Assembly (NCBI RefSeq): GCF_034479615.1
Contig: NZ_CP140255.1
Location: 310,001-374,000, forward strand
Direction: 5' to 3'
Length of the DNA: 64,000 nt
Source of the DNA: Vreelandella neptunia
Lineage (GTDB): Bacteria; Pseudomonadota; Gammaproteobacteria; Pseudomonadales; Halomonadaceae
The notes under the pieces were generated by a model. That model ran no database searches, was not told where the DNA came from, and was given only the letters and a program-made list of their open reading frames with translations. The position numbers and the translations under genes are program-made. This document shows, piece by piece, positions 9,199 to 18,173 of the stretch. Position 1 is the stretch's first letter. Each line of letters begins with the position of its first letter.

Positions 9199-10359
9199 AT
9201 GGCCTGGAATTCGCGTGTCGATCACGTTGCCCCTTTTCGGGTCATGCATCTGCTGGAAATGGCCCAGGCGCGGGAAGCCGCCGGCTTTGATGTGATTCAC
9301 CTGGAAGTAGGCGAGCCGGATTTTGCTACCCCCGAGCCGATTATCGCTGCCGGGCAGCAGGCGTTGGTCAGTGGCCATACCCGCTATACCCCAGCGGCGG
9401 GGCTCCCCGCGCTGCGCGAGGCGATCGCCGGGCATTACGCTGAGCACTTTAATGCTACGGTAGATCCAGCGCGTATTTTGGTAACCCCAGGGGCGTCGGG
9501 GGCACTGCTGCTGGCCAGCCAGCTATTAGTCGAAAGCGGCTCGCGGGTGCTGATGGCTGACCCTAACTACCCCTGCAACCGCCACTTTATGGCCCTGGCG
9601 GGCGCTGAGATTGATGCGATCTCCGTGGGGCGTGATAGCGGTTGGCAGTTGGATGCCGCCTTGGTGGCGCAGCATTGGCGTGAGGATACTAGCCTGGCAA
9701 TGTTGGCTTCGCCCTCCAACCCCACCGGCCACACGTTGAGTGCGCAACAGCTCTCTGCAGTGCTGGCAGCGGTCGCTGAGCGCGAAGGCGAGGTCATCGT
9801 CGATGAGATTTATCAGGGCCTCAACTACGACGATGCGCCGCTGTCGGCAACGTCGCTCTCCGCCAACGCCTTTGTGGTCAACAGCTTCTCAAAATATTTT
9901 GGTATGACCGGCTGGCGCTTGGGCTGGCTGGTGGCGCCGGAGCATGCGGTAGAACCATTAACCCGACTGGCGCAGAATATGTTTCTGGCCGCGCCGACGC
10001 CGTCGCAGCATGCCGCCCTGGCGGCGTTTACGCCCGAGTGCCGGGGGATTCTTGAACAGCGCCGTGAAACCCTGAAAGAGCGCCGCCAGGTTCTGCTGGA
10101 GGGCCTTGCAGGCTTGGGGCTGGCACCGGATCTCCCACCCCAGGGGGCGTTTTATCTATGGCTGGATATCTCCCGCTACAGCCATGATAGCCAGGCCTTC
10201 TGCGAGCGCCTGCTGCAGGAAGAGAGCGTGGCGATTACCCCGGGTATTGATTTTGCCGTACGCGGCGGCGAACACCATGTGCGCATTGCGTTTACCAATG
10301 ATGTGGCCCGCCTGGAAGAGGCAGTGGCGCGGATTACACGCTTTGTGGGCAGGCTGTGA
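9199..10359 (+). CDS. PLP-dependent aminotransferase (class I/II)
   Basis: A 386-residue fold-type I aminotransferase. The Schiff-base Lys is K232 in NSFSKYFGMTGWRLG; other marks are LEVGEPDF near the N-terminus, SNPTGH and VDEIYQGL with the PLP Asp/Tyr, and the Arg in VRIAFTND that binds the substrate carboxylate. It resembles AspC/AlaC-type enzymes; I cannot name the substrate. The TGA overlaps the sfsA start (TGATG). Pseudomonas has an aminotransferase in the same place beside dksA, so this is conserved context rather than accessory DNA. Confidence 0.88.
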   Translation: MAWNSRVDHVAPFRVMHLLEMAQAREAAGFDVIHLEVGEPDFATPEPIIAAGQQALVSGHTRYTPAAGLPALREAIAGHYAEHFNATVDPARILVTPGASGALLLASQLLVESGSRVLMADPNYPCNRHFMALAGAEIDAISVGRDSGWQLDAALVAQHWREDTSLAMLASPSNPTGHTLSAQQLSAVLAAVAEREGEVIVDEIYQGLNYDDAPLSATSLSANAFVVNSFSKYFGMTGWRLGWLVAPEHAVEPLTRLAQNMFLAAPTPSQHAALAAFTPECRGILEQRRETLKERRQVLLEGLAGLGLAPDLPPQGAFYLWLDISRYSHDSQAFCERLLQEESVAITPGIDFAVRGGEHHVRIAFTNDVARLEEAVARITRFVGRL

Positions 10360-11087
10360 TGCTACCTTATCCGGCGCTGGTACCGGGCACGCTGATCAAG
10401 CGTTATAAGCGCTTTCTCGCCGATGTGCGTTTGGATGATGGTCGCGACGTCGTCGCCCACTGCCCCAATACCGGCTCAATGAAGGCGGTGAACGTGCCAG
10501 GGTGCCGGGTGTGGCTGTCACCCAGCGATAACCCCAAGCGCAAGCTTGCCTGGACGTGGGAGTTTATCGAGCTGCCCCAAGCCAGCGGGCAGGTGGCGCT
10601 CGCCTCGGTGCATACCGGCCGCGCTAATCGCATCGTGGAAGCGGCGCTGGAGGCGGGGGAGTTGGCACCCTTGGCGGGCTACGCCACTTTGCGCCGGGAG
10701 GTGAAAGTAGCCGACGCCCGCCTGGATTTTAGGCTGGACGACCCAGAACGGGGGCGGGCGTATATCGAGGTGAAGCAGGTCACCCTCAAAGAGCCGGACG
10801 GCCACGGCTACTTTCCGGACTCGGTAAGCGTGCGCGGTACCAAGCATCTGCATTCGCTGCGAGTGCTGGCAGAGCAGGGCGAGCGGGCGGTGCTGCTGTT
10901 TTGTGTTGCCCACGAAGGCATTGCTGACGTGGCCGCCGCTGCCCATATCGACGCGACTTACGCAGCAGCTCTCGCGGAGGCCTCGGCCAGCGGGGTGGAA
11001 GTGCTGGCCTATGGTATTGACGTGATCCGGGAGCAACAGCGCCCCATTGGAGTGCGGTTAACCCGTAGCCTGCCTGTACGGCTTTAA
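10359..11087 (+). CDS. sfsA: SfsA family DNA/RNA nuclease-like protein
   Basis: SfsA (sugar fermentation stimulation protein) is a nucleic-acid-binding protein with a nuclease-like fold and poorly understood role. The 242-residue sequence has hallmark segments: LIKRYKRFLADV, HCPNTGSM near residues 31-38, the VKQVTL motif, FPDSVSVRGTKHL and FCVAHEG. The ATG at 10359 overlaps the preceding TGA; the GTG three bases earlier is less likely. Translation is coupled to the aminotransferase. The 63-nt palindromic repeat follows its stop. Confidence 0.93.
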   Translation: MLPYPALVPGTLIKRYKRFLADVRLDDGRDVVAHCPNTGSMKAVNVPGCRVWLSPSDNPKRKLAWTWEFIELPQASGQVALASVHTGRANRIVEAALEAGELAPLAGYATLRREVKVADARLDFRLDDPERGRAYIEVKQVTLKEPDGHGYFPDSVSVRGTKHLHSLRVLAEQGERAVLLFCVAHEGIADVAAAAHIDATYAAALAEASASGVEVLAYGIDVIREQQRPIGVRLTRSLPVRL

Positions 11088-11117
11088 AGTGGCATGAGCT
11101 TGCCGAGGGCAGGTGAC

Positions 11118-11180
11118 GCAAGGGCGCTGTGAACCCTTCCCTGGGCGCTACTTTCGCCATCCATGGCGAAAGACCCTTGC
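11118..11180. repeat. 63-nt palindromic intergenic repeat, copy 1
   Basis: The element opens with GCAAGGG and closes with CCCTTGC, and contains an inner 9-bp stem CTTTCGCCA/TGGCGAAAG with a TCCA loop. It lies between the convergent ends of sfsA and the DUF4426 gene. Copy 2 at 46242-46304 has the same length and about 86% identity, and copy 3 at 53718 shares a 25-bp exact block in opposite orientation. Confidence 0.85.
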
Positions 11181-11233
11181 TTACACCAACCCTCGGCGCT
11201 TTGGATGCTAATTTACATGTTTCTAGGTACGAC

Positions 11234-11683
11234 TTAGCGATCAATATAAAAACGCTGAATAAAGTTCACCGGCTCGGGGGCGGCGTTGCGGTCGTAGCGC
11301 ACGCTTAGCTCAAAGCGCATGCTTTCATCTTCGCGCATGGTAAAAGGCGCCAGGTGGTAGGTCGCATCGCCGTCATGCACGGTGCGAAAGCTGAGCGACT
11401 CCTGAACGCCCGTCAAGCCGCTAACGTGGCCCTGTACGCTGGCGTTAACGGGGCGGGTGCTGCCATCGTCCTTGCGCTCGCGAACGCTAACATTGACTAG
11501 GCCGCGGTTTGCACTGCGCTGGAGGTTGTTCGCCTGGGCCACTTCCGGGGTCAAAAAGCTGCTGTTCACCGCGCTGTAGTGAATCTCGTAATCGCCCACG
11601 CTGACGAACTGCTCAGCGTTGGCCCCAGCGGCGGCTAAGAGCGTGCCGACAAGGGCGGCACCGATCATTAATCTGCGTAACAT
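11234..11683 (-). CDS. DUF4426 periplasmic protein
   Basis: A 149-residue exported protein: a cleavable signal peptide (MLRRLMIGAALVGTLLAAAG, likely cut after ANA at about residue 24) precedes a domain I recognise as DUF4426 (EQFVSVGDYEIHYSAVNSS, SVRERKDDG, FIQRFYIDR). Function unknown. In Pseudomonas the same family sits beside metW-metX, as here, where it follows metW on the same strand by about 40 bp and could be the last gene of the metX-metW operon. A link to methionine synthesis is only contextual. Confidence 0.82.
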   Translation of the reverse strand: MLRRLMIGAALVGTLLAAAGANAEQFVSVGDYEIHYSAVNSSFLTPEVAQANNLQRSANRGLVNVSVRERKDDGSTRPVNASVQGHVSGLTGVQESLSFRTVHDGDATYHLAPFTMREDESMRFELSVRYDRNAAPEPVNFIQRFYIDR

Positions 11684-11724
11684 GGCGTGGCTCCTTGGAT
11701 GATCGATAAGTTGAATGTTTAAGC

Positions 11725-12321
11725 CTAGCGTCGGCGAACGCGGAAAATGGCAATTTCACCAAATAGATTGGGCCAAAGCCGCGATTTCCAGTGACCTTGA
11801 TGATCTCCCACGCCCACCGCGCGATCAACAATCATCAGACCCTTCTCGCGGCACAGATGCTCAAAGTCGTTGAACGTTGAAAGGTGGATGTTGGGCGTGT
11901 CGTACCAGGCGTGGGGCAGCGATTTGGATACCGGCATATAGCCGCGCAGACCCAAATGAACGCGGTGACGCCAGTAGGCGAAGTTGGGGAAGGTAATGAT
12001 GCCCTCTTCGGCGACGCGCAGCATTTCATCAAGCATCTTGTCGGGCCGGCGCAGCGCCTGCAGGGCCTGGGTCATGATCACCTGATCATAGCTGTTATCG
12101 CAGAAGCTGCTTAAGCCGTCATCCAGGTTGTGCTCAATCACGCTGACGCCACGGGCGACGCAGGCATTAATGCCGTCGTGGTCGATTTCCAGGCCATAGC
12201 CGGTCACGCCTTTATTTTTCGCCAGCGTCTCCAGCAGTTCGCCGTCGCCACAGGCGAGGTCGAGGACGTGGGCCCCTTCGGGCACCCAGTCATAAATCAG
12301 TTCAAGATCGGCGCGCATCAT
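11725..12321 (-). CDS. metW: MetW methyltransferase-like protein
   Basis: MetW partners MetX, and in proteobacteria the pair is needed for acylation of homoserine. The 198-residue protein has an SAM-binding Rossmann core: [15 protein letters not shown] (motif I), [11 protein letters not shown], and the later [13 protein letters not shown]. Its start overlaps the metX stop by four bases (ATGA), so the two are translationally coupled, as in Pseudomonas. Full length for the family. Confidence 0.93.
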   Translation of the reverse strand: MMRADLELIYDWVPEGAHVLDLACGDGELLETLAKNKGVTGYGLEIDHDGINACVARGVSVIEHNLDDGLSSFCDNSYDQVIMTQALQALRRPDKMLDEMLRVAEEGIITFPNFAYWRHRVHLGLRGYMPVSKSLPHAWYDTPNIHLSTFNDFEHLCREKGLMIVDRAVGVGDHQGHWKSRLWPNLFGEIAIFRVRRR

Positions 12322-13544
12322 GGCGTCTCCTCCAGGCTCGCTTTATCTTTACCCGCTTCATCTCCGCTCGTTTCGGCGAGATTAAGCTCGCGGGAAGCGC
12401 GGTTCATAAAGGCGCTAAAGATGGCGTCGTAGCGCGGCTCTGAGAGTAAGAAAGCATCGTGCCCATGGGGCGAGTCGATGTTGGCGTAGCTAACCGCTTT
12501 GCCCGCACGAATGAGCGCATCGACCAGCTCGCGGGAGCGCGAGGGCGGAAAGCGCCAGTCGGTGGTAAAGCTAACAATCAAAAACGGGCACTGCGCTGGG
12601 GCCAGGGCTTTGGCTAAGTCGCCCCCTTGGGTGGCAGAAGGGTCAAAGTAGTCCAGCGCTTTGGTCATCAGCAGGTAGGTATTGGCATCAAAGGCCGTGG
12701 AGAAGGTATCGCCCTGATAGCGCAAGTAGGACTCCACCTGGAACTCAACGTCAAAGCCAAAGTTGAGGTCGTCGCTACGCAGGTCGCGGCCAAACTTGCT
12801 GCCCATGGCGTCTTCTGACAGGTAGGTGATATGGCCTACCATACGCGCCAGCTTTAGTCCGCGTTTGGGCACGGTGTCGTGCTCAGCGTACCAGCCGTCA
12901 AAAAACTCCGGATCAGAGCGAATTGCCTGGCGAGCTACTTCGTTAAAGGCGATATTTTGCGCCGAGAGCCGCGGCGTGGCGGCAATCACCACCGCGTTGG
13001 CCACCCGCTCCGGGTAGGTCATGGTCCACTGCATCACCTGCATGCCGCCCAGACTGCCGCCCACCGCGGCGGCCCAGCGCTCAATCCCCAGGTGGTCGGC
13101 AAGCCGCGCCTGGCTGGCCACCCAATCGCTCACCGTGACCATGGGGAACTCAGGCCCCCACTGGCGGCCGGTGTCGGGGTTGTGGCTGACCGGCCCGGTG
13201 CTGCCATGGCAGCCCCCCAGGTTATTGAGCGACACAACAAAAAAACGGTTGGTGTCGATCGCTTTACCGGGGCCAATATGGGCATCCCACCAGCCGGGCT
13301 TGCGGTCTTCTTCGCTGTGATAGCCCGCGGCATGGTGGTGACCTGAGAGCGCGTGGCAAATCAGTACCGCGTTACTGCGATCGGCATTCAATGTGCCATA
13401 GGTTTCGTAAATCAGCTCGTAGGCAGGCAGCACTTTGCCGCAGGCGAGAGCGAGCGGCGTGTCGAAGCGTGCCAAGTGCGGGGTGACCACGCCGACGGAG
13501 CCCGCCGGTCGGTCTGCAAATGCAAGCGTATCTGAGTCAGGCAT
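12318..13544 (-). CDS. metX: Homoserine O-acyltransferase MetX
   Basis: MetX acylates homoserine as the first committed step of methionine synthesis; in many gammaproteobacteria the donor is succinyl-CoA rather than acetyl-CoA, and I cannot tell which applies here. The 408-residue alpha/beta hydrolase has the nucleophile elbow GGSLGGMQ with its Ser, and the catalytic Asp and His in the C-terminal [10 protein letters not shown] region. It heads the metX-metW pair. Confidence 0.93.
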   Translation of the reverse strand: MPDSDTLAFADRPAGSVGVVTPHLARFDTPLALACGKVLPAYELIYETYGTLNADRSNAVLICHALSGHHHAAGYHSEEDRKPGWWDAHIGPGKAIDTNRFFVVSLNNLGGCHGSTGPVSHNPDTGRQWGPEFPMVTVSDWVASQARLADHLGIERWAAAVGGSLGGMQVMQWTMTYPERVANAVVIAATPRLSAQNIAFNEVARQAIRSDPEFFDGWYAEHDTVPKRGLKLARMVGHITYLSEDAMGSKFGRDLRSDDLNFGFDVEFQVESYLRYQGDTFSTAFDANTYLLMTKALDYFDPSATQGGDLAKALAPAQCPFLIVSFTTDWRFPPSRSRELVDALIRAGKAVSYANIDSPHGHDAFLLSEPRYDAIFSAFMNRASRELNLAETSGDEAGKDKASLEETP

Positions 13545-13613
13545 TGAAGGTGCTAGTCCTGCTGAAAGAGGGCGACTGAATTAGCTCTTGGAGTGCGGGG
13601 TTGGCAGTCACCA

Positions 13614-14207
13614 TCACAGCCCGACCAGCGCGCCTGAAATGCCCGCCGCACGAATCAGGGAGCCGACCACCAAACCATCGATCAGGTTAATGGCGATAAA
13701 CACCACGATAGGCGATAAATCGATCATGCCCAGCGCAGGGATCACCTTGCGCACTGGTGCCATAATCGGCTCCACCAGCTGCATGACGAGAAGAGCGCCT
13801 GGATGGCTGGCGTTGGGCGCTACCCAGCTCAAAATAATCATCACAATCAAGGCGAAGAAGTAGATTTTTAAAATCGCATTTGCCAACGCCGCCACACCGG
13901 CAATCAGCAGTCCAGCAATGGGCGGCATGCCAACGCCAATGACCATAAAGATGGCGATGATGCTAACCACCTTCAATACAAAACCTGCCGCTAAGGTGGC
14001 GAGGTCGAAGCGGCCAGCCACCGGGCCTAAAAAGCCTTGAAATAGCCCGACTACCGGCTGGGTGATTTTGACCACCGATTGGCTTAACGGGTTGTAGTAA
14101 TCCGCCCGCGACGCCTGCAGCAGGAAGCGCAGCATGAGTAAAAAGAGGTAAATATTGATGAGGGTATTTACCAGCATTAACCCTGCACTGCCCAATTCAT
14201 TGCCCAT
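13614..14207 (-). CDS. yggT: YggT family membrane protein
   Basis: A 197-residue inner-membrane protein with two YggT domains, each two hydrophobic helices: one near residues 10-95, including the LLMLRFLLQASRADYYNP segment typical of the family, and one near 100-190, including IILSWVAPNASHPG. The role of YggT is poorly defined; E. coli data link it to osmotic and potassium stress. It follows proC and yggS, the usual gene order in Pseudomonas and enterics. Confidence 0.9.
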   Translation of the reverse strand: MGNELGSAGLMLVNTLINIYLFLLMLRFLLQASRADYYNPLSQSVVKITQPVVGLFQGFLGPVAGRFDLATLAAGFVLKVVSIIAIFMVIGVGMPPIAGLLIAGVAALANAILKIYFFALIVMIILSWVAPNASHPGALLVMQLVEPIMAPVRKVIPALGMIDLSPIVVFIAINLIDGLVVGSLIRAAGISGALVGL

Positions 14208-14264
14208 TATTATGTCTCCTTAATGATCCGGTAGCTTAACGGCTTTGTTAGCCGAATGGCTGTG

Positions 14265-15089
14265 TTAGCTGCCGCTTAGTTCCTTGGCCATTGCCTGGGC
14301 GCGGTCGGCGCAGGCCTGCATGGCGTCGGCAATCGTGGTGCGCAATTGTGCCTCTTCCATATGTTGAATGGCACGTTCGGTGGTGCCGCCCGGCGACATG
14401 ACGTTCTGTTTTAGCGTGGCCGGGTCTTTATCGCTCTGCTGTGCCATGGTGGCGGCACCCAGCGCGGTTTGAATAGCCAGACGGCGCGCGGTGGCGGCAG
14501 GTAGGCCGAGTTTAACTGCGGCTTCTTCCATGGCTTCGAACATCAGAAAGAAGTAGGCCGGGGCACTGCCCGAAACAGCGGTGACTGCGTCTAATAGGGC
14601 TTCCTCTTCTACCCACTCCACAATGCCGACCGCTTCCATTAACTGGGTGGCCACTTCCCGCTGGGCATCGCTGACGTTGGCATTGGCGTAGAGCCCGCTG
14701 GCGCCATAACCGACCAGCGAGGGCGTGTTGGGCATGCAGCGAACCATGGCATTTTGGCCACCTAGCCACTGGTCGATTGTGTCGGCATCCAGCCCAGCGG
14801 CAATCGAAATTACCAGCGGTTTCTGGCGCTGAACGCTGTCGCGCAACGCTTCGCAGACGTTGCGCATGATCTGCGGCTTCACTGCGAGTACCACTACATC
14901 GGCCTCAGCCACCGCCGCATTGTTGTCGGTGTCGGTATTGATGCCTAAGCGTTGTTTAATCGCTGCCAGTTCGCTGTCATTCGGCGCGGTGGCGGTAATA
15001 GTAGAAGGCGCGACGCCGCTGTCGATTAGGCCGCCGATAATGGCGCTGGCCATATTGCCAGCCCCAATGAAGGTAATCTGATTCGCCAT
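14265..15089 (-). CDS. proC: Pyrroline-5-carboxylate reductase
   Basis: ProC reduces pyrroline-5-carboxylate to proline with NAD(P)H. The 274-residue protein has an N-terminal Rossmann motif ITFIGAGNMASAIIGG, the NTP segment VRCMPNTPSLVG, and the C-terminal helical domain with VTAVSGSAPAYFF and MSPGGTTERAI. It sits between yggS and yggT on the same strand, 55 bp after yggS. Proline is a common compatible solute in halophiles, though nothing in the sequence shows salt control. Confidence 0.97.
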   Translation of the reverse strand: MANQITFIGAGNMASAIIGGLIDSGVAPSTITATAPNDSELAAIKQRLGINTDTDNNAAVAEADVVVLAVKPQIMRNVCEALRDSVQRQKPLVISIAAGLDADTIDQWLGGQNAMVRCMPNTPSLVGYGASGLYANANVSDAQREVATQLMEAVGIVEWVEEEALLDAVTAVSGSAPAYFFLMFEAMEEAAVKLGLPAATARRLAIQTALGAATMAQQSDKDPATLKQNVMSPGGTTERAIQHMEEAQLRTTIADAMQACADRAQAMAKELSGS

Positions 15090-15144
15090 GGTAGGTGTCC
15101 CTTTAGTAAAAGTGTTCTACGTAAAAAAGTAAGCTACTTGTCGT

Positions 15145-15867
15145 CTAAGCCGATGGGCGAGCGCCGAAAATGGCGGTGCCCAAACGCACCAGCGTGGCGC
15201 CTTCCAGCACCGCCGCTTCTAAATCGTCGCTCATGCCCATCGAGAGCGTATCAAGGGGCGCGTCTGGCAAACTGCTTTGTAAGGCGGTAAAAGCCTCGCG
15301 TAGTGCTGCCAATGGCTGGCGCTGAGCGCTTATATCCTTTGCCGGTGCGGGGATCGCCATCAAGCCGCGCAGGTGCAAATTTGGCAGCGTGGCGACTTCC
15401 CTGGCCAATTCTTCTAACGCCTCGGGCAGCACACCGGCTTTGCTCTCTTCGCGGCTGATATTAACCTGCAGGCAGATATTAAGTGGCGCAAGGTGCGTTG
15501 GGCGCTGTTCGCTAAGGCGTTTGGCTATTTTTAGCCGGTCGACGCTGTGCACCCAGTCAAAGTGCTCGGCCACAGAGCGGGTTTTGTTGGACTGCAGGGG
15601 GCCAATGAAATGCCATACAATGCCGTCAAGGTCAGTAAGCTCGGTCTGCTTTTCCAGCGCTTCTTGCAAATAGTTTTCACCGAATTCACGCTGACCCAAC
15701 TGCCAAACCTGACGAATCATCGCCGCAGGCTTGGTTTTGCTGACCGCCAGTAGCTTGGCTGCACCCTGGGAGCGCCCCGCGTTTTCTAATGCGTTATGCA
15801 GGCGTTCAAGCGCCTGAGCATATGAATGGCCGAGTGACTCGTTAAGCGCAATGTCTGTCATACTCAA
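15145..15867 (-). CDS. yggS: PLP homeostasis protein (YggS/PLPBP)
   Basis: A 240-residue PLP-binding protein of the fold-type III barrel family that buffers PLP and affects amino/keto acid pools. The PLP Lys is K44 in LLAVSKTKPA; GENYLQEAL, WHFIGPLQSNK and LSMGMSDDLEAA are family signatures. It is first in the yggS-proC-yggT run. Its start lies only 26 bp from the divergent pilT start, so control elements must reach into one or both reading frames. Confidence 0.95.
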   Translation of the reverse strand: MSMTDIALNESLGHSYAQALERLHNALENAGRSQGAAKLLAVSKTKPAAMIRQVWQLGQREFGENYLQEALEKQTELTDLDGIVWHFIGPLQSNKTRSVAEHFDWVHSVDRLKIAKRLSEQRPTHLAPLNICLQVNISREESKAGVLPEALEELAREVATLPNLHLRGLMAIPAPAKDISAQRQPLAALREAFTALQSSLPDAPLDTLSMGMSDDLEAAVLEGATLVRLGTAIFGARPSA

Positions 15868-15893
15868 GCACCTTACCGCAGCTGGGAAGAGAG

Positions 15894-16937
15894 ATGGATA
15901 TTACCGAACTGCTAGCATTCTCGGCAAAGCAGAATGCCTCTGACTTGCACCTTTCGGCCGGTTTGCCGCCCATGATACGTGTTGATGGTGACATTCGTCG
16001 GCTCAATGTGCCCGCTATCGATAATAATGATGTGCGCAAATTGATCTACGACATCATGAATGATCGTCAGCGGCGCGACTACGAAGAGCACCTGGAAATT
16101 GATTTTTCCTTTGAAGTGCCGGGGATCGCCCGCTTCCGCGTTAACGCCTTTACGCAAGCGCGCGGGGCGGGAGCCGTGTTTCGCACCATTCCTAATCAGG
16201 TGCTCTCCATGCAGACCCTGGGGCTCGGTGAGGTGTTCGAGCGCCTGGCGATGTTGCCGCGGGGCCTGGTGCTGGTGACTGGGCCAACGGGGTCGGGCAA
16301 GAGCACCACGCTGGCCGCGATGATCGATTACATTAACGATCATCGTTACGAGCATATTCTCACCATTGAAGATCCCGTTGAATTTGTCCACGCCAGCAAG
16401 CGCTGTTTGATTAACCAACGCGAAGTGCATCGCGACACCCATAGCTTTGCCGATGCGTTGCGCAGCGCGCTGCGTGAAGACCCGGATGTGATCCTGGTCG
16501 GCGAGCTGCGTGATCTGGAGACCATCCGTTTAGCATTGACCGCGGCTGAAACCGGCCATCTGGTGCTGGGGACGCTGCATACCACTTCTGCTGCCAAGAC
16601 AATCGATCGGATCATTGATGTTTTTCCCGGTGAAGAGAAAGCCATGGTGCGCTCCATGCTCTCAGAATCACTCCAGGCAGTGGTGTCGCAATCGCTGCTT
16701 AAACGTCAGGGCGGCGGACGCGTAGCGGCCCATGAGATCCTCATTGCCACTTCTGCGGTGCGCAACTTGATCCGCGAAGACAAAGTGGCGCAGATGTACT
16801 CGGCCATTCAGACCGGCGGCAGCCTGGGCATGCAAACCCTGGATGCCGCGCTGTCTCGGTTAGTGAAAGACGGTACGGTAAGTTTGGAAGAGGCGCAGCT
16901 GAGTGCGAAGGGAACGCTGGCGATAAAAGATGAATAA
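15894..16937 (+). CDS. pilT: Type IV pilus retraction ATPase PilT
   Basis: PilT powers pilus retraction and twitching motility as a hexameric ATPase. The 347-residue protein starts MDITELLAFSAKQNASDLHL, has Walker A GPTGSGKST near residue 128, an Asp box (LRSALREDPDVILVGELRD), Walker B/His box (GHLVLGTLHT), and the AIRNLIRE-type motif as AVRNLIRE near the C-terminus, which separates PilT from PilB. Start supported by GGAAGAGAG before the ATG. Overlaps pilU by eight bases. Confidence 0.97.
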   Translation: MDITELLAFSAKQNASDLHLSAGLPPMIRVDGDIRRLNVPAIDNNDVRKLIYDIMNDRQRRDYEEHLEIDFSFEVPGIARFRVNAFTQARGAGAVFRTIPNQVLSMQTLGLGEVFERLAMLPRGLVLVTGPTGSGKSTTLAAMIDYINDHRYEHILTIEDPVEFVHASKRCLINQREVHRDTHSFADALRSALREDPDVILVGELRDLETIRLALTAAETGHLVLGTLHTTSAAKTIDRIIDVFPGEEKAMVRSMLSESLQAVVSQSLLKRQGGGRVAAHEILIATSAVRNLIREDKVAQMYSAIQTGGSLGMQTLDAALSRLVKDGTVSLEEAQLSAKGTLAIKDE

Positions 16938-18111
16938 AGACAGTTCAATTCAAGCGCCGTCTGTCGAGCTTTCGCCTACTCAATGGCTGCATGAGCTGCT
17001 CGATATTATGGTTGAGCAGAACGCCTCCGATCTGCTCATCTCTGTGGGCGCGCCGCCAAGCCTAAAAATGCCCGATGGCCTGGTGCCGCTGGGTCAGCAG
17101 CGTTTAACCACCCATCAGGTTAATGAACTGGTCACCCATGCGCTGCCGGAAGGGTTGCGGGAACGTTTTGCCAGTGAGCGAGAGGCGAATTTTGCCCTCA
17201 GTCGCGAGGGCAAAGGGCGTTTTCGGGTCAGCGCGTTTCAGCAGCGCAACCAGATGGCCATGGTGGTACGCAGCATCGCGATTGAAATTCCTCGCTTGGA
17301 TGCACTGGGCGTACCGGAGCAGTTGGCAGAATTAGCTCAGGCCAAGCGTGGGCTGGTGCTGGTGGTGGGCGGCACGGGAACGGGTAAATCAACGACCCTG
17401 GCGGCGATGATTCAGCAGCGTAACGAGACCGTCGGTGGGCATATCATCAGCATCGAAGACCCGATTGAGTATTTGCACCCGCATAAGCGCGCCATAGTGA
17501 ATCAGCGCGAAGTGGGGATTGATACCGAGTCGTTTGAGGTGGCGCTTAAAAACACCCTGCGCCAGGCGCCGGATGTGATTCTGATTGGTGAAATCCGCAC
17601 TCGGGAGACCATGGAACACGCGCTGACATTTGCTGAAACCGGTCACCTCTGTTTGGCGACACTGCATGCCAATAACGCTAACCAGGCGCTGGAGCGCATC
17701 ATTCACTTCTTTCCCCATGAACGCCATGAGCAGATATGGATGGATCTTTCGTTGAATCTGCGTGCGGTCGTCGCCCAGCAACTGCTGCCCACGCTTGCTG
17801 GTGGGCGCCGTGCGGCTATTGAGATCATGCTGCAGTCGCCGCGCATTGCCGACTTGATCCGTAAAGGGGAGGTCGCCGAGATTAAAGCAGCGATGGCCAA
17901 GTCCCGCGATGCCGGGATGCAAACCTTTGATCAGGCGCTGCATGACCTGCATCAGGCGGGGCATATCAGTAGGGAGGTGGCCATGGCTCACGCCGACTCG
18001 GCTAACGACCTGCGAATGCTGCTCAACGTCAGTGACGCCAAGGGGCGTAACCTGTCACTAGATGAACAGGTGCCTAGCCATCTAGGGCTGCGCGATGGCG
18101 ATGATTACTGA
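16930..18111 (+). CDS. pilU: Type IV pilus retraction accessory ATPase PilU
   Basis: A PilT paralogue of 393 residues that assists retraction. It has the N-terminal domain with EQNASDLLIS, Walker A GGTGTGKST, Asp box (LRQAPDVILIGEIRTRET) and GHLCLATLHANN. The ATG overlaps the end of pilT (eight bases), so both are translated together; order and overlap match Pseudomonas. The C-terminal tail beyond the ATPase core is longer than in PilT, as in PilU. Confidence 0.96.
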   Translation: MNKDSSIQAPSVELSPTQWLHELLDIMVEQNASDLLISVGAPPSLKMPDGLVPLGQQRLTTHQVNELVTHALPEGLRERFASEREANFALSREGKGRFRVSAFQQRNQMAMVVRSIAIEIPRLDALGVPEQLAELAQAKRGLVLVVGGTGTGKSTTLAAMIQQRNETVGGHIISIEDPIEYLHPHKRAIVNQREVGIDTESFEVALKNTLRQAPDVILIGEIRTRETMEHALTFAETGHLCLATLHANNANQALERIIHFFPHERHEQIWMDLSLNLRAVVAQQLLPTLAGGRRAAIEIMLQSPRIADLIRKGEVAEIKAAMAKSRDAGMQTFDQALHDLHQAGHISREVAMAHADSANDLRMLLNVSDAKGRNLSLDEQVPSHLGLRDGDDY

Positions 18112-18131
18112 GCGACTCTGAGTGCAGTTCT

Positions 18132-18173
18132 AAGCAACTCAGCATAAGCAATTCAGCAAAAGCTATGCAGCAT
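18132..18173. repeat. Three 14-bp tandem repeats at the pilU/anmK junction
   Basis: Units AAGCAACTCAGCAT, AAGCAATTCAGCAA and AAGCTATGCAGCAT occur at 18132, 18146 and 18160. The third runs into the anmK stop codon and last codons, so it also encodes protein. The period equals that of the unrelated array at 8460-8501. Confidence 0.72.
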
